Positions 47,455 through 56,285 of a stretch of 64,000 bases of DNA are shown here, piece after piece; position 1 is the first letter of the stretch; the number at the start of each line of letters is the position of its first letter. The notes beneath the pieces were generated by a model. That model saw only the letters and a program-made list of their open reading frames with translations, ran no database searches and was not told where the DNA came from. The stretch is from Methylovulum miyakonense HT12 (GTDB lineage Bacteria; Pseudomonadota; Gammaproteobacteria; Methylococcales; Methylomonadaceae), in assembly GCF_000384075.1 (NCBI RefSeq), contig NZ_KB913025.1:3719721-3783720 (forward strand). Direction: 5' to 3'. The position numbers and the translations under genes were made by a program.

Positions 47455-47562
47455 CCAAGCTCGGCGGCAGGCGCCCAATCACGGATGGCGGGCGCCCGCA
47501 CAGACGGGACCCTCACACGCATTTTTGTTAGATTTACTGCCAACAAACCATTAGGAGAAACT

Positions 47563-47955
47563 ATGGGTAACAACTGCCAAGTTCACGGTGCCTTCAGCTG
47601 GTGCGAACTGCTGACCACCGACACCGGATCCGCCAAGCACTTTTATGGCAAGCTCTTCAACTGGGCCTTGGAACCCGCGCCTATCACTGGCCTGGACTAT
47701 ACCTTGGTGAAGTCCGGCGGCGAAAAGATGGGCGGCATCATGGCGATACCGCCTGCGGTTGAGGGGGAGCCGCCCTGCTGGGGCGTGTACGTCACCGTGG
47801 ACGACGTGGAAGCCACCGCCAAGCTGGCCGTGGAGATGGGCGGCAAAGTGCTCATGCCCCCGCACGACATCCCTGACGTCGGACGCTTCAGCGTGCTGCA
47901 AGACCCACAAGGCGCGATGATCAGCGTCATCACTTACTTGCCCAAAGCCAATTGA
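47563..47955 (+). CDS. VOC-superfamily protein
   Basis: The protein has 130 residues from ATG 47563 (AGGAGA upstream; longer frame rejected). HGAFSWCELLTTDTGSAKHF followed by YGKLFNW is the start of the VOC group often annotated as hydroxylase or glyoxalase-like. It ends VLQDPQGAMISVITYLP. Probably the second gene of the ECF-controlled operon. Function unknown. Confidence 0.85.
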   Translation: MGNNCQVHGAFSWCELLTTDTGSAKHFYGKLFNWALEPAPITGLDYTLVKSGGEKMGGIMAIPPAVEGEPPCWGVYVTVDDVEATAKLAVEMGGKVLMPPHDIPDVGRFSVLQDPQGAMISVITYLPKAN

Positions 47956-47964
47956 GGAACCGCC

Positions 47965-48372
47965 ATGTCCAGACAAATCTTCGTGAATCTGCCGGTAAAG
48001 AATCTCAGCCAATCCGTTGAATTCTTTACTCGGCTCGGTTTTGCCTTCAATCCGCAATTGACTAACGGGAACGCCGCCTGCCTGATCGTTAGCGATAACA
48101 GCTTTGTCATGCTGTTGACCGAGGCTATGTTCCAATCCTTCACTCCCAAAACCCTTTGCGATGCGACGCAAAGCTCGGAAGTGCTGGTCGCCTTGTCTTC
48201 CGAAAACCGGGAGGCTGTCGATGACATGGTGCGTAGAGCCGTCGCCGCTGGCGGAACGCTTTATAACGGGCCGCAAGATCACGGTTTCATGTACGGGCAT
48301 GGCTTTCAGGATTTGGACGGCCACATCTGGGAATTTTTTTACATGGAGCCAGGCACGGCCTGCCAAGCCTAA
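47965..48372 (+). CDS. VOC-superfamily protein (lactoylglutathione-lyase-like)
   Basis: The protein has 135 residues, starting 9 bases after the previous stop. RQIFVNLPVKNLSQSVEFF, then ARLIV-type strands (AACLIVSDNSFVMLL) and HGFQDLDGHIWEFFYME match glyoxalase-like proteins seen beside DGPF genes. The glutamate in WEFF and histidines may bind metal. Operon position between VOC and DGPF genes. Confidence 0.87.
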   Translation: MSRQIFVNLPVKNLSQSVEFFTRLGFAFNPQLTNGNAACLIVSDNSFVMLLTEAMFQSFTPKTLCDATQSSEVLVALSSENREAVDDMVRRAVAAGGTLYNGPQDHGFMYGHGFQDLDGHIWEFFYMEPGTACQA

Positions 48373-48394
48373 CAATGCACGAGCGGAGACGGTT

Positions 48395-48751
48395 ATGAAA
48401 TACATGTTGTTGATTTACCATGAAGAACAAGCTCTGGGTGAAGACGAGCGGGAAGCCTGTTACCAGGAATCCACCCGGCTCATCCACCAGCTCAAAGCGG
48501 AAGGCCAGTTTCTGGCCGCCAGCCCGTTACAACCCACCGCGATGGCGACCAGCGTCCGGGTGCGCGAAGGCAAACGCTTTGTGACCGACGGCCCGTTCGC
48601 GGAAACCCGTGAGCAATTGGGCGGCTACTTTCTGGTCGACACCCAGAATCTCGACGCCGCCATAAGCATCGCCGCCAACATTCCGATGGCGCGCAAGGGC
48701 GTGGTTGAAGTCAGGCCATTGATCGAACTGCCGGGATTACCGGTTGTTTAA
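48395..48751 (+). CDS. YCII-related (DGPF domain) protein
   Basis: The protein has 118 residues from ATG 48395. MKYMLLIYHEEQ starts it, followed by the signature VTDGPFAETREQLGGYFLVD and VVEVRPL near the end. It is a canonical DGPF protein of the type linked to ECF42 factors. It starts 22 bases after the VOC stop, within the operon. Confidence 0.9.
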   Translation: MKYMLLIYHEEQALGEDEREACYQESTRLIHQLKAEGQFLAASPLQPTAMATSVRVREGKRFVTDGPFAETREQLGGYFLVDTQNLDAAISIAANIPMARKGVVEVRPLIELPGLPVV

Positions 48752-48775
48752 GCATAAGACAGATAAGGGTTAGCC

Positions 48776-49255
48776 ATGGATAACAGACCGCAGAAAGAGC
48801 ACGAATGGCTACAGCAGTGGGTGGGCGAATGGGCCTATGAATGCGAATGCATGATGGAACCCGGCAAGCCGCCTGAAAAATTCAAGGGCTCAGAAAGCGT
48901 GCGCACGCTGGGCGGTTTTTGGGTGCTGTGCGATGGCCGCAGTGAAATGCCCGGCGGCATGGCGGCCATGTTGATGACATTAGGCTATGACTCGCGCCAA
49001 CAACGGTTTGTAGGCTCTTGGATCGGTTCGATGATGGGCCATCTCTGGGTATACGACGGCTCGCTGGACGCCCAGAAAAATGTGCTCACGCTCAATACCG
49101 AAAGCCCGTGCTGCGCGAGTGACGGCAAATTAGTCAAACAGAGGGACGTCATTGAGGTCAAAAATGCCGGTCAGCGTTTGTTGAATTCGTACCTGCTGGG
49201 CGAAGACAGGGAATGGCAGTTATTCATGACAACGAGTTACCAAAGAATAAGGTAG
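48776..49255 (+). CDS. DUF1579 family protein
   Basis: The protein has 159 residues, 24 bases after the DGPF gene. EHEWLQQWVGEWAYECECMM, then GGFWVLCDGRSEMPGG and the repeated beta-strand pattern up to REWQLFMTTSYQRI match DUF1579, a beta-barrel family with unknown function. Such proteins commonly sit beside DGPF and SRPBCC genes. There is no signal peptide. Confidence 0.85.
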   Translation: MDNRPQKEHEWLQQWVGEWAYECECMMEPGKPPEKFKGSESVRTLGGFWVLCDGRSEMPGGMAAMLMTLGYDSRQQRFVGSWIGSMMGHLWVYDGSLDAQKNVLTLNTESPCCASDGKLVKQRDVIEVKNAGQRLLNSYLLGEDREWQLFMTTSYQRIR

Positions 49256-49307
49256 CGCTTTAACTTCAAACATCCTACGGGTTTACTTAAAAAAAGGAGA
49301 AATTTCA

Positions 49308-49673
49308 ATGAAATGCATGGTTATTGTTAAGGCAAGCAAGAACAGCGAAAAACAAGGTTTTGATCCGAGCTCCGAAATACTTGCGGCAATGGGTAAGTAC
49401 AATGAGGAGCTAATAAAGGCCGGCATTATGCTGGGCTGCGGTGGTTTAAAGCCCACTTCGCTGGGGAAGCGCGTCAGGTTCTCCGGCTCACAGCGCACGG
49501 TAATCGACGGCCCATTCCCCGAACCGGAAGATCAAATTGCTGGTTACTGGTTTTGGCAGGTCAAATCAGTGGATGAGGCCGTCGAATGGGTTAAGCGCTG
49601 TCCGAATCCAATGCTAGAAGACTCTGACATTGAAATTCGTCCAGAGTATGAGGAAGCGGATTTTGCAGCCTAA
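49308..49673 (+). CDS. YCII-related (DGPF-like) protein, diverged
   Basis: The protein has 121 residues; AAAGGAG precedes ATG 49308. MKCMVIVKASKNSE starts it, the motif reads VIDGPFPEPEDQIAGYWFWQ, and it ends DIEIRPEYE. Relative to the two other copies the ETKEQ part is replaced by EPEDQ. Third DGPF member of the cluster. Function unknown. Confidence 0.88.
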   Translation: MKCMVIVKASKNSEKQGFDPSSEILAAMGKYNEELIKAGIMLGCGGLKPTSLGKRVRFSGSQRTVIDGPFPEPEDQIAGYWFWQVKSVDEAVEWVKRCPNPMLEDSDIEIRPEYEEADFAA

Positions 49674-49747
49674 CATTACGCTCAAGCGGGATGCGCCTTT
49701 TCGTGGCGGTCTTGGAATTCGTTATGTTCCGGCTTAGCTAATCTTCC

Positions 49748-49867
49748 GTGAAAGGCAAGCCCCTTAGCTTTACGTTAATGGGGCTGATGTTCAGCATGGA
49801 CAAAATGGCCGGTGAAAAATTTGAAGAGCGTTTGGCGGCATTGAAAACCGTCACCGAAAAAGAGTAA
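49748..49867 (+). pseudogene. C-terminal fragment of an SRPBCC (polyketide-cyclase-like) protein
   Basis: A 39-codon frame from GTG contains LSFTLMGLMFSMDKMAGEKF and EERLAALKTVTEKE. This matches the C-terminal helix of bacterial SRPBCC proteins, in which the sequence MGLFMSMDKMxGxDFExGL is usual. No ribosome site precedes it and no N-terminal two thirds are found in any frame upstream. It lies just before an intact SRPBCC gene. Confidence 0.65.
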
Positions 49868-49928
49868 AGGCCATTCTAGCCAAGATGAACCGTGGGGATA
49901 CGTTTTTAAATTAATCCGGGAGAAAAAA

Positions 49929-50405
49929 ATGGATACCGTAAATGAACCTGCCGAATCGCGGGAACTGGTGTTGGCCCGCCTGATCGACGCACCACCGGAA
50001 AACGTGTTTAGGGCCTGGACAGAACCGGAACTGCTCAAACAGTGGTTCACGCCCAAGCCATGGACAGTCGCCTCCGCCGAACTTGATGTCAGGCCGGGTG
50101 GCGGCAATAGGATCGTCATGCGTAGCCCGGAAGGCCAGGACTTCCCGAACAGCGGGGTCTATCTTGAGGTGGTCAAGAATGAGCGTTTAGTGTTCACCGA
50201 TGCCTATACGAAAGCCTGGGAACCGTCCGAAAAACCCTTTATGACCGCCATCATCACCTTTGAGGATGACGGCGGAAAAACCCGATACACCGCCCGTGTC
50301 CGGCATTGGAGTGCGGCCGACCGGAAAACCCACGAAGAAATGGGCTTTCATGAGGGCTGGTCTAAGGCCACAGACCAGCTTGCCGAGTTGCTTGCAGGCT
50401 TGTAG
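49929..50405 (+). CDS. SRPBCC / AHSA1-domain protein
   Basis: The protein has 158 residues. SRELVLARLIDAPPENVFRAWTEPELLKQWF, shortened here to the motifs LIDAPPENVFRAW and WTEPELLKQWF, marks the Aha1/START-like helix-grip fold. GGGNRIVMRSPEGQDFPNSG and MGFHEGWSKATDQLAELL follow the family pattern. It probably binds a hydrophobic small molecule. Such genes commonly accompany VOC/DGPF genes; it may be the last part of the ECF-linked cluster. Confidence 0.87.
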   Translation: MDTVNEPAESRELVLARLIDAPPENVFRAWTEPELLKQWFTPKPWTVASAELDVRPGGGNRIVMRSPEGQDFPNSGVYLEVVKNERLVFTDAYTKAWEPSEKPFMTAIITFEDDGGKTRYTARVRHWSAADRKTHEEMGFHEGWSKATDQLAELLAGL

Positions 50406-50522
50406 GCCGGATGCCCAAACCCTCCTTCCCGGTCTGGCAAAACAGGTGGCGGGCACCCTATCAAGGCCCGCCGACCACGGTTCACGCTATACGACCATTT
50501 ACACCCTTCGGAGTAAACCACT

Positions 50523-50993
50523 ATGCCAAAAATCACCCCCTTTTTGTGGTTCAATGATCAGGCCGAAGAGGCCATGAATTTTTACGTGTCCATTTTTAAG
50601 AACTCGAAAATCTTAGGCATCAGCCGCTATGGCGATGGCGCGCCCGCGCCTAAGGGCACGGTGATGACGGCAACTTTCGAGCTGGATGGGCAAGTGTTCA
50701 CCGCCCTTAACGGCGGGCCTATTTACAAGTTCTCGCCCGCCACTTCGTTTGTCGTGCATTGCGAAACGCAAGCCGAGGTCGACTATTACTGGGAGAAACT
50801 ATCAGAAGGCGGGAAAGAACATCAATGCGCTTGGCTGGATGACAAATTCGGCGTGACCTGGCAGATTGTGCCCGACATCCTCATTGAATTATTGGCCGGC
50901 CCCGATCCGGTAAAATCCGCAAGAGCCATGCAGGCTATGCTGAAAATGACGAAAATCGACATCGAACAGTTGAAGCAAGCCTACGCGCAATGA
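50523..50993 (+). CDS. VOC protein of the 3-dmu-9_3-mt (PhnB-like) group
   Basis: The protein has 156 residues; GGAG lies 9 bases before ATG 50523. KITPFLWFNDQAEEAMNFYV, FELDGQVFTALNGGP and the closing CAWLDDKFGVTWQIVPDIL match the family historically misnamed 3-demethylubiquinone-9 3-methyltransferase. No methyltransferase motif is present. It is a binding or lyase-type VOC protein of unknown role. Confidence 0.9.
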   Translation: MPKITPFLWFNDQAEEAMNFYVSIFKNSKILGISRYGDGAPAPKGTVMTATFELDGQVFTALNGGPIYKFSPATSFVVHCETQAEVDYYWEKLSEGGKEHQCAWLDDKFGVTWQIVPDILIELLAGPDPVKSARAMQAMLKMTKIDIEQLKQAYAQ

Positions 50994-51137
50994 TAGAAAC
51001 TACGGATAAATTTTTTACTTTGCCTCAAGACCTGTCCATTTCAATTTCCCGGAGCCTGGCCTGGAAAGCGAAGTACGTCTAAAAAGCGAACCGGACGGGT
51101 GTGCCGTCCGGCTCTTGCAAAACCCTTTGGTAATACC

Positions 51138-51833
51138 CTAGTCGTAGCCGTAGTCCGGGTAGCCTCTGGGGGTCTTCTTGTAAAAAAAGTAGTCGGCCGT
51201 GTAAGGCACGAAAGCCCTCGTGCCGACATCTGTTAACGCATCACAGCCCGTTGACGGTGCGGCCCCTCCAGAGGTGTTCAACCGCTGGATGAATGTGACC
51301 GCGGTCAGCGAGCGGCCACCGGTCGGGCCTTTTTTGGTTCCGGCCACCGGAAGCAGGAGCCAGGGGATGGCATCTTGTGCGACAAAGTCCGGGTCGGACG
51401 AGGCGGTCGCCCGCCCGCCCCAAACGGTGCTCGTGTCCCGTGAGTCCTGCCATGCAGCGCGAATTGTGCCCTTTTCGGCCGGGTTAGGGCTAAAAAAGTG
51501 GGTTATGATTTGCCTATTGTTGTCAGCGGACAGCGTGGCCTGCGGTGTAAAGAGCGTGAAGGCGAAGCCGGAGGCCGGGCAAACCGCCGTAGGTGTGATC
51601 GGGTTCGGACACGGTAAGCAGACGTAGTTCTGGGTTCCAACCGCGTGGCCTTCTAGGAACGCGGTGTTCCCGGCTGGCACCTGGATGTCGGTAGGCACGG
51701 GTGGCGGTGTGACTCGTCCGGCGTGGGCGGGTTGTGGGTGTGAGGCCGCGAAAGCCAAGACTAGGGCCATGGCGCCCGCGATGGGCAGGATGCCACGCGT
51801 GGCCTGATTCTCTGGTGCATTGCAGTTTTTCAT
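51138..51833 (-). CDS. Secreted DUF3455 family protein
   Basis: The protein has 231 residues from ATG 51833, preceded by AAGGAAAAC; a longer frame is rejected. The signal peptide (about 13-38, ending QPAHA-G) indicates export. VPAGNTAFLEGHAVGTQNYVC, WQDSRDTSTVWGG and FIQRLNTSGGAAPSTGCD are typical of DUF3455, which often occurs as an extracellular protein beside stress genes. Paired cysteines in CLPCPN and CDAL may form disulfides. Monocistronic. Confidence 0.85.
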   Translation of the reverse strand: MKNCNAPENQATRGILPIAGAMALVLAFAASHPQPAHAGRVTPPPVPTDIQVPAGNTAFLEGHAVGTQNYVCLPCPNPITPTAVCPASGFAFTLFTPQATLSADNNRQIITHFFSPNPAEKGTIRAAWQDSRDTSTVWGGRATASSDPDFVAQDAIPWLLLPVAGTKKGPTGGRSLTAVTFIQRLNTSGGAAPSTGCDALTDVGTRAFVPYTADYFFYKKTPRGYPDYGYD

Positions 51834-52437
51834 AATGTTTTCCTTGCGCACTTTATGCGCAGGTTGAGGGCTTATATGCAAGGCCTCCGGCTATCATCCC
51901 CAGCGGCTAACCCGCCGTGGACTGATTGCCCATCACTTGACGACGCGGCGCCCGTTCCGGTGACCAAGGCCTAAGGTTTCGGTAAGGGGGCTCTGATAAG
52001 ACTTGAACGAAGCCACCTAACCTTGATAACAAAATTTCAAGATCGCCAACAGGCGGCGCGTCCCGTTAGCTGGCTTGTTAATCCTAGCAACGCCGCAAAG
52101 GTTCAATTGCTTGCTGGAAAACCAGGACATTTAGCAAAACCAACTTCATTGTTTGTCAATTCGAGACCTTTCCGGAATGCTTGAACAGCATTTTTATACA
52201 AGCGCATGAAAAGAAAAGTTTGTTATTTATCAAGCTGATTCGACTAAAACCTTAACCTATACCTGCATGGCTATGGAACCATTAGGCATCGGGTTCGGTT
52301 GCCTATCATGGGCCTAACATTTGGAAAGCACTGGCCGTAATGTTGCGGGAAGGAAACGCGATGGCCAATTTGTATTGGCCATCATTAAATCGTACCGGGC
52401 ATACGCGACATTACGGTCGGGGGGGGGGGCATTACTT
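51834..52437. other. Intergenic region with an 11-G homopolymer tract
   Basis: No credible gene; the rightward frame at 52340 is low-complexity and lacks support. A run of 11 guanines lies at 52419-52429, directly before the palindromic element at 52438. The left end contains the DUF3455 promoter. Confidence 0.45.
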
Positions 52438-52664
52438 CACTGCCATTAAGTTAATGGTTTTAATCAAAATAAAACAATTGGTTACGAACGAATTTGTAGG
52501 TCGGGTTTACCCAAAGGGCATAAAAGCGATAGCGTAACCCGACGCATCAGCACCTAAATGTCGGGTTACGCTGACGCTAACCCGACCTACAATTGATATG
52601 CACCGCAAAAATACAATCGTAACACCATGAATATTAACATTTATTCATTAACTTAATGGCAGTG
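52438..52664. repeat. Nested palindromic element with 19-bp terminal inverted repeats
   Basis: CACTGCCATTAAGTTAATG (52438-52456) is exactly inverted at 52646-52664. Inside lies a second element with arms TTGTAGGTCGGGTT (52494-52507) and its complement (52579-52592), and inside that a third pair AGCGTAACCCGAC / GTCGGGTTACGCT. The right arm reaches to within a few bases of the transporter stop. The outer pair looks like a miniature element interrupted by a common REP-type repeat. Confidence 0.7.
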
Positions 52665-52670
52665 GGGGTA

Positions 52671-54335
52671 TTACTTGGATAAAAAAGCACGTTTGCTGAC
52701 CAGGATAGCCAACAACGGTAAAGCCAAGCCCAGCAACATGACACAGAACAATAGCCCGCCCAAGTCGCTGTAATCGGCCGGCACGGTCACAGCGCCTGTC
52801 GCATCCTTCACTTCACGGGTGATGACAAACCACTGGTTGAGCATTTTGGTCAGCAATTGTGACAGCGATAAGGCCAGATTGACGAAAGCCGCCATGACCG
52901 CAAAATAAGTCGCCTTGAGCCTTGCCGGGGCTGAATTGGCAATCCATGCCAACATAGGGATCATAGCGACCTGCCCAAGCGGCGATTCCATTGCCGTGTC
53001 GACCAAGGCAATGAAACGGGCATCCACAACACCGCCGGTATGCGCCTGGGTCCATTCATGCAGGCCATAGAATAAGGCGATGTTCGGTAAATAAAGCACC
53101 GTCAAGGCGACGGTCAACGTGGCGATGATATAGGTGATCGGACGCTCCGCCATGAAGCGGCGGAACAGAAAAATGCCGAGCAAAGTCAGGGCGCTGGCAG
53201 TCAACGATAATTGGGACAGAAACTGCTGGTCGAAGCGGAGCACGTCGATCATCCACCAAGTTTCGCCAGCCCCCGTGGTAGGAACCGCACGGAAGGCGAA
53301 AATCACCAAGGCCGTACCAAACAACTGTTTCCTTTCCGGCACGGCTAGCTCTTTAGTCAAATGCCACATCAGGAACAATACGATGGTTAGGGAGCCGACA
53401 AAAACAATCACTTCGTTATAAGGCAAATCCGCCAAGCCCATCACCACCGAAAACAAGGTAAAGCCAAGCCCGCCGCCCAATAACCACCAATTGATTTCCG
53501 GCAATTCCGTCATGGACCGTCCTAACAGGCGTTCCATATCTTCGAATTCATAACCCAACGCCGCCAGCCGCCATTCTTCTTGCGAGCGCAACCAAGACGC
53601 CAGCAGGACACCGAAAATTGAGATGATCGGAATCCACAATGCCCAATGGTAAATGCTGAGATAAACGTCCGCCTTTGCCGCCGTATCCATCGCCTCTACG
53701 CCATTGAACAAATAGACATTGGCGAGGGCGTCTATGAGCGTGCCGCTGATAATCGCCACCCGCCCTAAGGATTGCATGGTCGTGTGCGCGAGCAGGATTT
53801 GTGGTGGGGGAATGGGGTTTTCGTGGCCGTCAAAACGCGCTATCGCCTCCACGGTCATCGCATCGGCGACGATGTCCTGCATGACATACCCGATAGGCGC
53901 TAATAGCGAAGCCAAAACAAACCACTGTTCGGCGGGCATCAGTTGCGCCATATAGTCTAAGTCTGCCAGCAAGTTAGCCATAATCAGCAAACTGGCGGCG
54001 ATCAGCGCGGCGCCCACGTAAACCAATACGGACTTATACCGCCACAGCAAATCCACCAAATGGCCTAGGGGCATTTTTAGCGTCCAAGGCAACATCACCC
54101 AAAAGCTCAGCGTCGCCAGAAATTCGGCGGACAAGCCCAGATATTCCTTGACGAAAAAAGTGCTGACAATCGCGGTGACCCCAGATACGCCCGCCGCAAA
54201 ATAGATCATTAACGGCGGCAGATAGCTCCAGCGCAATTGCCTGGCAAGATCGTAAACATTGTGGTCTAGCCAACTGCGCCAACACTGCATAATCTGCTTG
54301 ATGGGCGCATTAACTGGATTTTGCTTTCTGGGCAT
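52671..54335 (-). CDS. BT1/folate-biopterin-type major facilitator transporter
   Basis: The protein has 554 residues. About 12 membrane segments are visible, including the pairs FWVMLPWTLKMPLGHLVDLL and APIGYVMQDIVADAMTVEAI. The motif PWTLKxxxGxxxD and the QDIVADAMT sequence in the middle helix match the BT1 family of folate/biopterin MFS carriers found in cyanobacteria and some proteobacteria. Inner-membrane. The substrate is probably a pterin or an unrelated metabolite. It is monocistronic; the 3' end lies just inside the palindromic element. Confidence 0.85.
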   Translation of the reverse strand: MPRKQNPVNAPIKQIMQCWRSWLDHNVYDLARQLRWSYLPPLMIYFAAGVSGVTAIVSTFFVKEYLGLSAEFLATLSFWVMLPWTLKMPLGHLVDLLWRYKSVLVYVGAALIAASLLIMANLLADLDYMAQLMPAEQWFVLASLLAPIGYVMQDIVADAMTVEAIARFDGHENPIPPPQILLAHTTMQSLGRVAIISGTLIDALANVYLFNGVEAMDTAAKADVYLSIYHWALWIPIISIFGVLLASWLRSQEEWRLAALGYEFEDMERLLGRSMTELPEINWWLLGGGLGFTLFSVVMGLADLPYNEVIVFVGSLTIVLFLMWHLTKELAVPERKQLFGTALVIFAFRAVPTTGAGETWWMIDVLRFDQQFLSQLSLTASALTLLGIFLFRRFMAERPITYIIATLTVALTVLYLPNIALFYGLHEWTQAHTGGVVDARFIALVDTAMESPLGQVAMIPMLAWIANSAPARLKATYFAVMAAFVNLALSLSQLLTKMLNQWFVITREVKDATGAVTVPADYSDLGGLLFCVMLLGLALPLLAILVSKRAFLSK

Positions 54336-54579
54336 GGTGGTTTCCTCACGGGTCAGTGAATAGATATGCTTTAAACGCTCAAGTTTTCAGTTTTTTAGCT
54401 GGCCAAGCTATGCGTAACTGTAAAAATCACCACAAATTCAATGAAATATAGACATGTGTCTGTAGGGGGCAGCCCAGATTATGCCATCTGAAAACTTTAC
54501 AGTTCCGGGTATAGTCCTGCAATACCCCATAGCCTACGCACCATTAAACAAGATACTTAAAGATGGGGGGGGCCGCCGC

Positions 54580-54826
54580 CAGGGCAAGCGCATATAAAAT
54601 GAATAAAATATCAATGACTTATATTTTAACGTCGTATAGATGAATGCGGGATGGGGTTTGAAACCCCATCCTTAACGTTTTGAGCCACCTAATAGACACT
54701 AAAAACGTTACGGAACGGGTTACAAACCCGTTCCAGCACTCTTGTCTTGATGCTGGGTTGGTGCCGACAAACCCAAAATTTCGTAACTTATTGATTGTTT
54801 AATTTATTTATATGCGCTTGCCCTGG
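54580..54826. repeat. 247-bp element with 20-bp perfect inverted ends
   Basis: CCAGGGCAAGCGCATATAAA at 54580-54599 is exactly inverted at 54807-54826. Inside are two further hairpins: 54649-54672 (GGATGGGGTTT with its complement) and 54713-54735 (GGAACGGGTT with its complement). The second is part of the copy of the repeat also found at 5098-5130. No coding capacity. An IS630 transposase fragment begins right after the right end, so the ends may be old IS termini. Confidence 0.65.
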
Positions 54827-54839
54827 AGCCGCCGCCCGT

Positions 54840-54959
54840 TTGCACATCGGGTTGTGCTTTTTGCCCAGCTATTCGCCTAATCTAAACCTGATTGAACGGC
54901 TGTAGCGGCTCGTCAAAAGGGAGGTGACCCTGAGCTGGTGGGCGTTGGGTATGGTGTGA
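54840..54959 (+). pseudogene. IS630-family transposase fragment
   Basis: The frame reads FLPSYSPNLNLIERL, then an in-frame TAG where tryptophan is expected, then RLVKREVTL and a stop at 54959. PxYSPxLNxIE(R)xW is the hallmark around the last catalytic acid of IS630/DDE transposases. Only about 38 codons remain, with no 5' part and a broken frame. It is a dead remnant. Confidence 0.75.
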
Positions 54960-54993
54960 TTGGATTTTTCGGGGTACCGCTTGCTGTGTGTGA

Positions 54994-55335
54994 TTAAAGT
55001 TTGCCAATCAGTTTAAGGAGCAATGCCGTGATGATGGTTATCTGCAATATGCCCACGCCCACCACCCAGCGGATTAGTTCGGCTTTGGTTTCAGCAATAT
55101 CCCGCCTCAATTCAGAACGCACCAGTTCTATTTTTAGTTCGGTTTCCTTGATACGGGCATCCAAATCCTTGTTGGTGACCAAGGTTTCTAAGCTGTGTTC
55201 ATGTTTGACAAACTCGACAACGGCATTGGTGGCTTGTTGGTGCAGCTTAGTGATGGCTTCAGCTTGTATTTCCGTCAAACCCGCTTGTTTCAATTCGGTG
55301 ACGAATTCATGGGTGTCAAAGGTTAATGTAGCCAT
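54994..55335 (-). CDS. DUF1640-like coiled-coil protein with C-terminal membrane anchor
   Basis: The protein has 113 residues. FDTHEFVTELKQAGLTEIQAEA is the family's N-terminal motif. A long coiled coil (about 40-90, KDLDARIKETELKIELVRSELR) and a single C-terminal helix (about 92-110, VVGVGILQITIITALLL) follow. This is the architecture of DUF1640/CCDC90-type proteins, which are often present in several copies near mobile elements. Function unknown. Confidence 0.82.
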   Translation of the reverse strand: MATLTFDTHEFVTELKQAGLTEIQAEAITKLHQQATNAVVEFVKHEHSLETLVTNKDLDARIKETELKIELVRSELRRDIAETKAELIRWVVGVGILQITIITALLLKLIGKL

Positions 55336-55527
55336 AATGGGGAAATGTCTGATTGATATAGATTGTTTTTATTATTGTAACAATAGCTAGGGCATTTCGT
55401 AACGTTTAGATTTGATGGGTATAGTGGTGGCAAAAAGCAAAAGGTATTGCAAATAGGTTTAAACTTGCAGAACCTCAATAAGTCTTTTAAATTAAAACTT
55501 AAATTAACCTACACCCAAGGCAATGTT

Positions 55528-56265
55528 ATGAATCTATGGTTAAAATTTATGGGCTACGTCGTAGGCTCATTCCTTGCCGTGTGGGTTTACATGCATTTCA
55601 ACCCGCACTATCCGCAAAATCAACAAGACCAGCCCCAACCTATGGTTTTGCAACAAACCGTGCCAACCGATCCACCTGTGGACACCGGGCTTGAGCCATC
55701 GGAACCGCAAGACACGGCTTATCCCCAAGAATATATAGCTTCGCTGCCGCAAATAACCCAAGAACCGCAAGCTGATGACAGCGAGTTAGCCGACGGCACT
55801 ATTGTGATCCACGGGGATGGCCGTGGGCATTTTCGGGGCAAGGTTTTGATCAACGGGGTCAGTATGCCGTATGTGATTGATACGGGCGCATCAATCACAA
55901 CCGTACCCTTGAAATTGGCAAAACTCGCTAACCTGCCTCTAGGTGAATTAAATCAAGTGGAAACGGCCAATGGCCTTGCTGTTGGCCAAAAATCCAGGAT
56001 CAAGGAAATGAAGCTGGGTAACGCGGTATTAAAAGATACGGAAGCGGATATTAACTTTACCCTGGAAGAAGTGCTGATTGGCATGACCACACTGAAGCAT
56101 TTCCAAATGGTTTTAGAGAGCAACACCTTAAGGCTGATCCCGAATAAAGGTTACGGCGATGATGAAATAAGCCTGGGCGCTACCGAAACGAAAACGTGGA
56201 AGAAAAACGTGGTTTGCGATAGCGAGGGTTTGGATTGCAAAACGGTTTATGGCCCGGCAGACTGA
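55528..56265 (+). CDS. Membrane-anchored retropepsin-like aspartic protease
   Basis: The protein has 245 residues from ATG 55528; upstream in-frame starts are weaker. One N-terminal helix (about 8-24) anchors it, and a Pro/Gln-rich linker follows. The retropepsin-like domain carries the catalytic DTGAS (118-122) in MPYVIDTGASITTVPLKLA and a typical G(M/L)xxLK(H)F closing motif (GMTTLKHFQMVL). This is the TIGR02281-like clan AA family, which probably works as a homodimer in the periplasm. Substrate unknown. Confidence 0.87.
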   Translation: MNLWLKFMGYVVGSFLAVWVYMHFNPHYPQNQQDQPQPMVLQQTVPTDPPVDTGLEPSEPQDTAYPQEYIASLPQITQEPQADDSELADGTIVIHGDGRGHFRGKVLINGVSMPYVIDTGASITTVPLKLAKLANLPLGELNQVETANGLAVGQKSRIKEMKLGNAVLKDTEADINFTLEEVLIGMTTLKHFQMVLESNTLRLIPNKGYGDDEISLGATETKTWKKNVVCDSEGLDCKTVYGPAD

Positions 56266-56285
56266 CCTTTCCGTACCCCACCTTA

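Noticed and set aside
52340-52537. 65-codon frame across the poly-G tract
   Set aside because: It spans a homopolymer and a palindromic repeat and has no family match.
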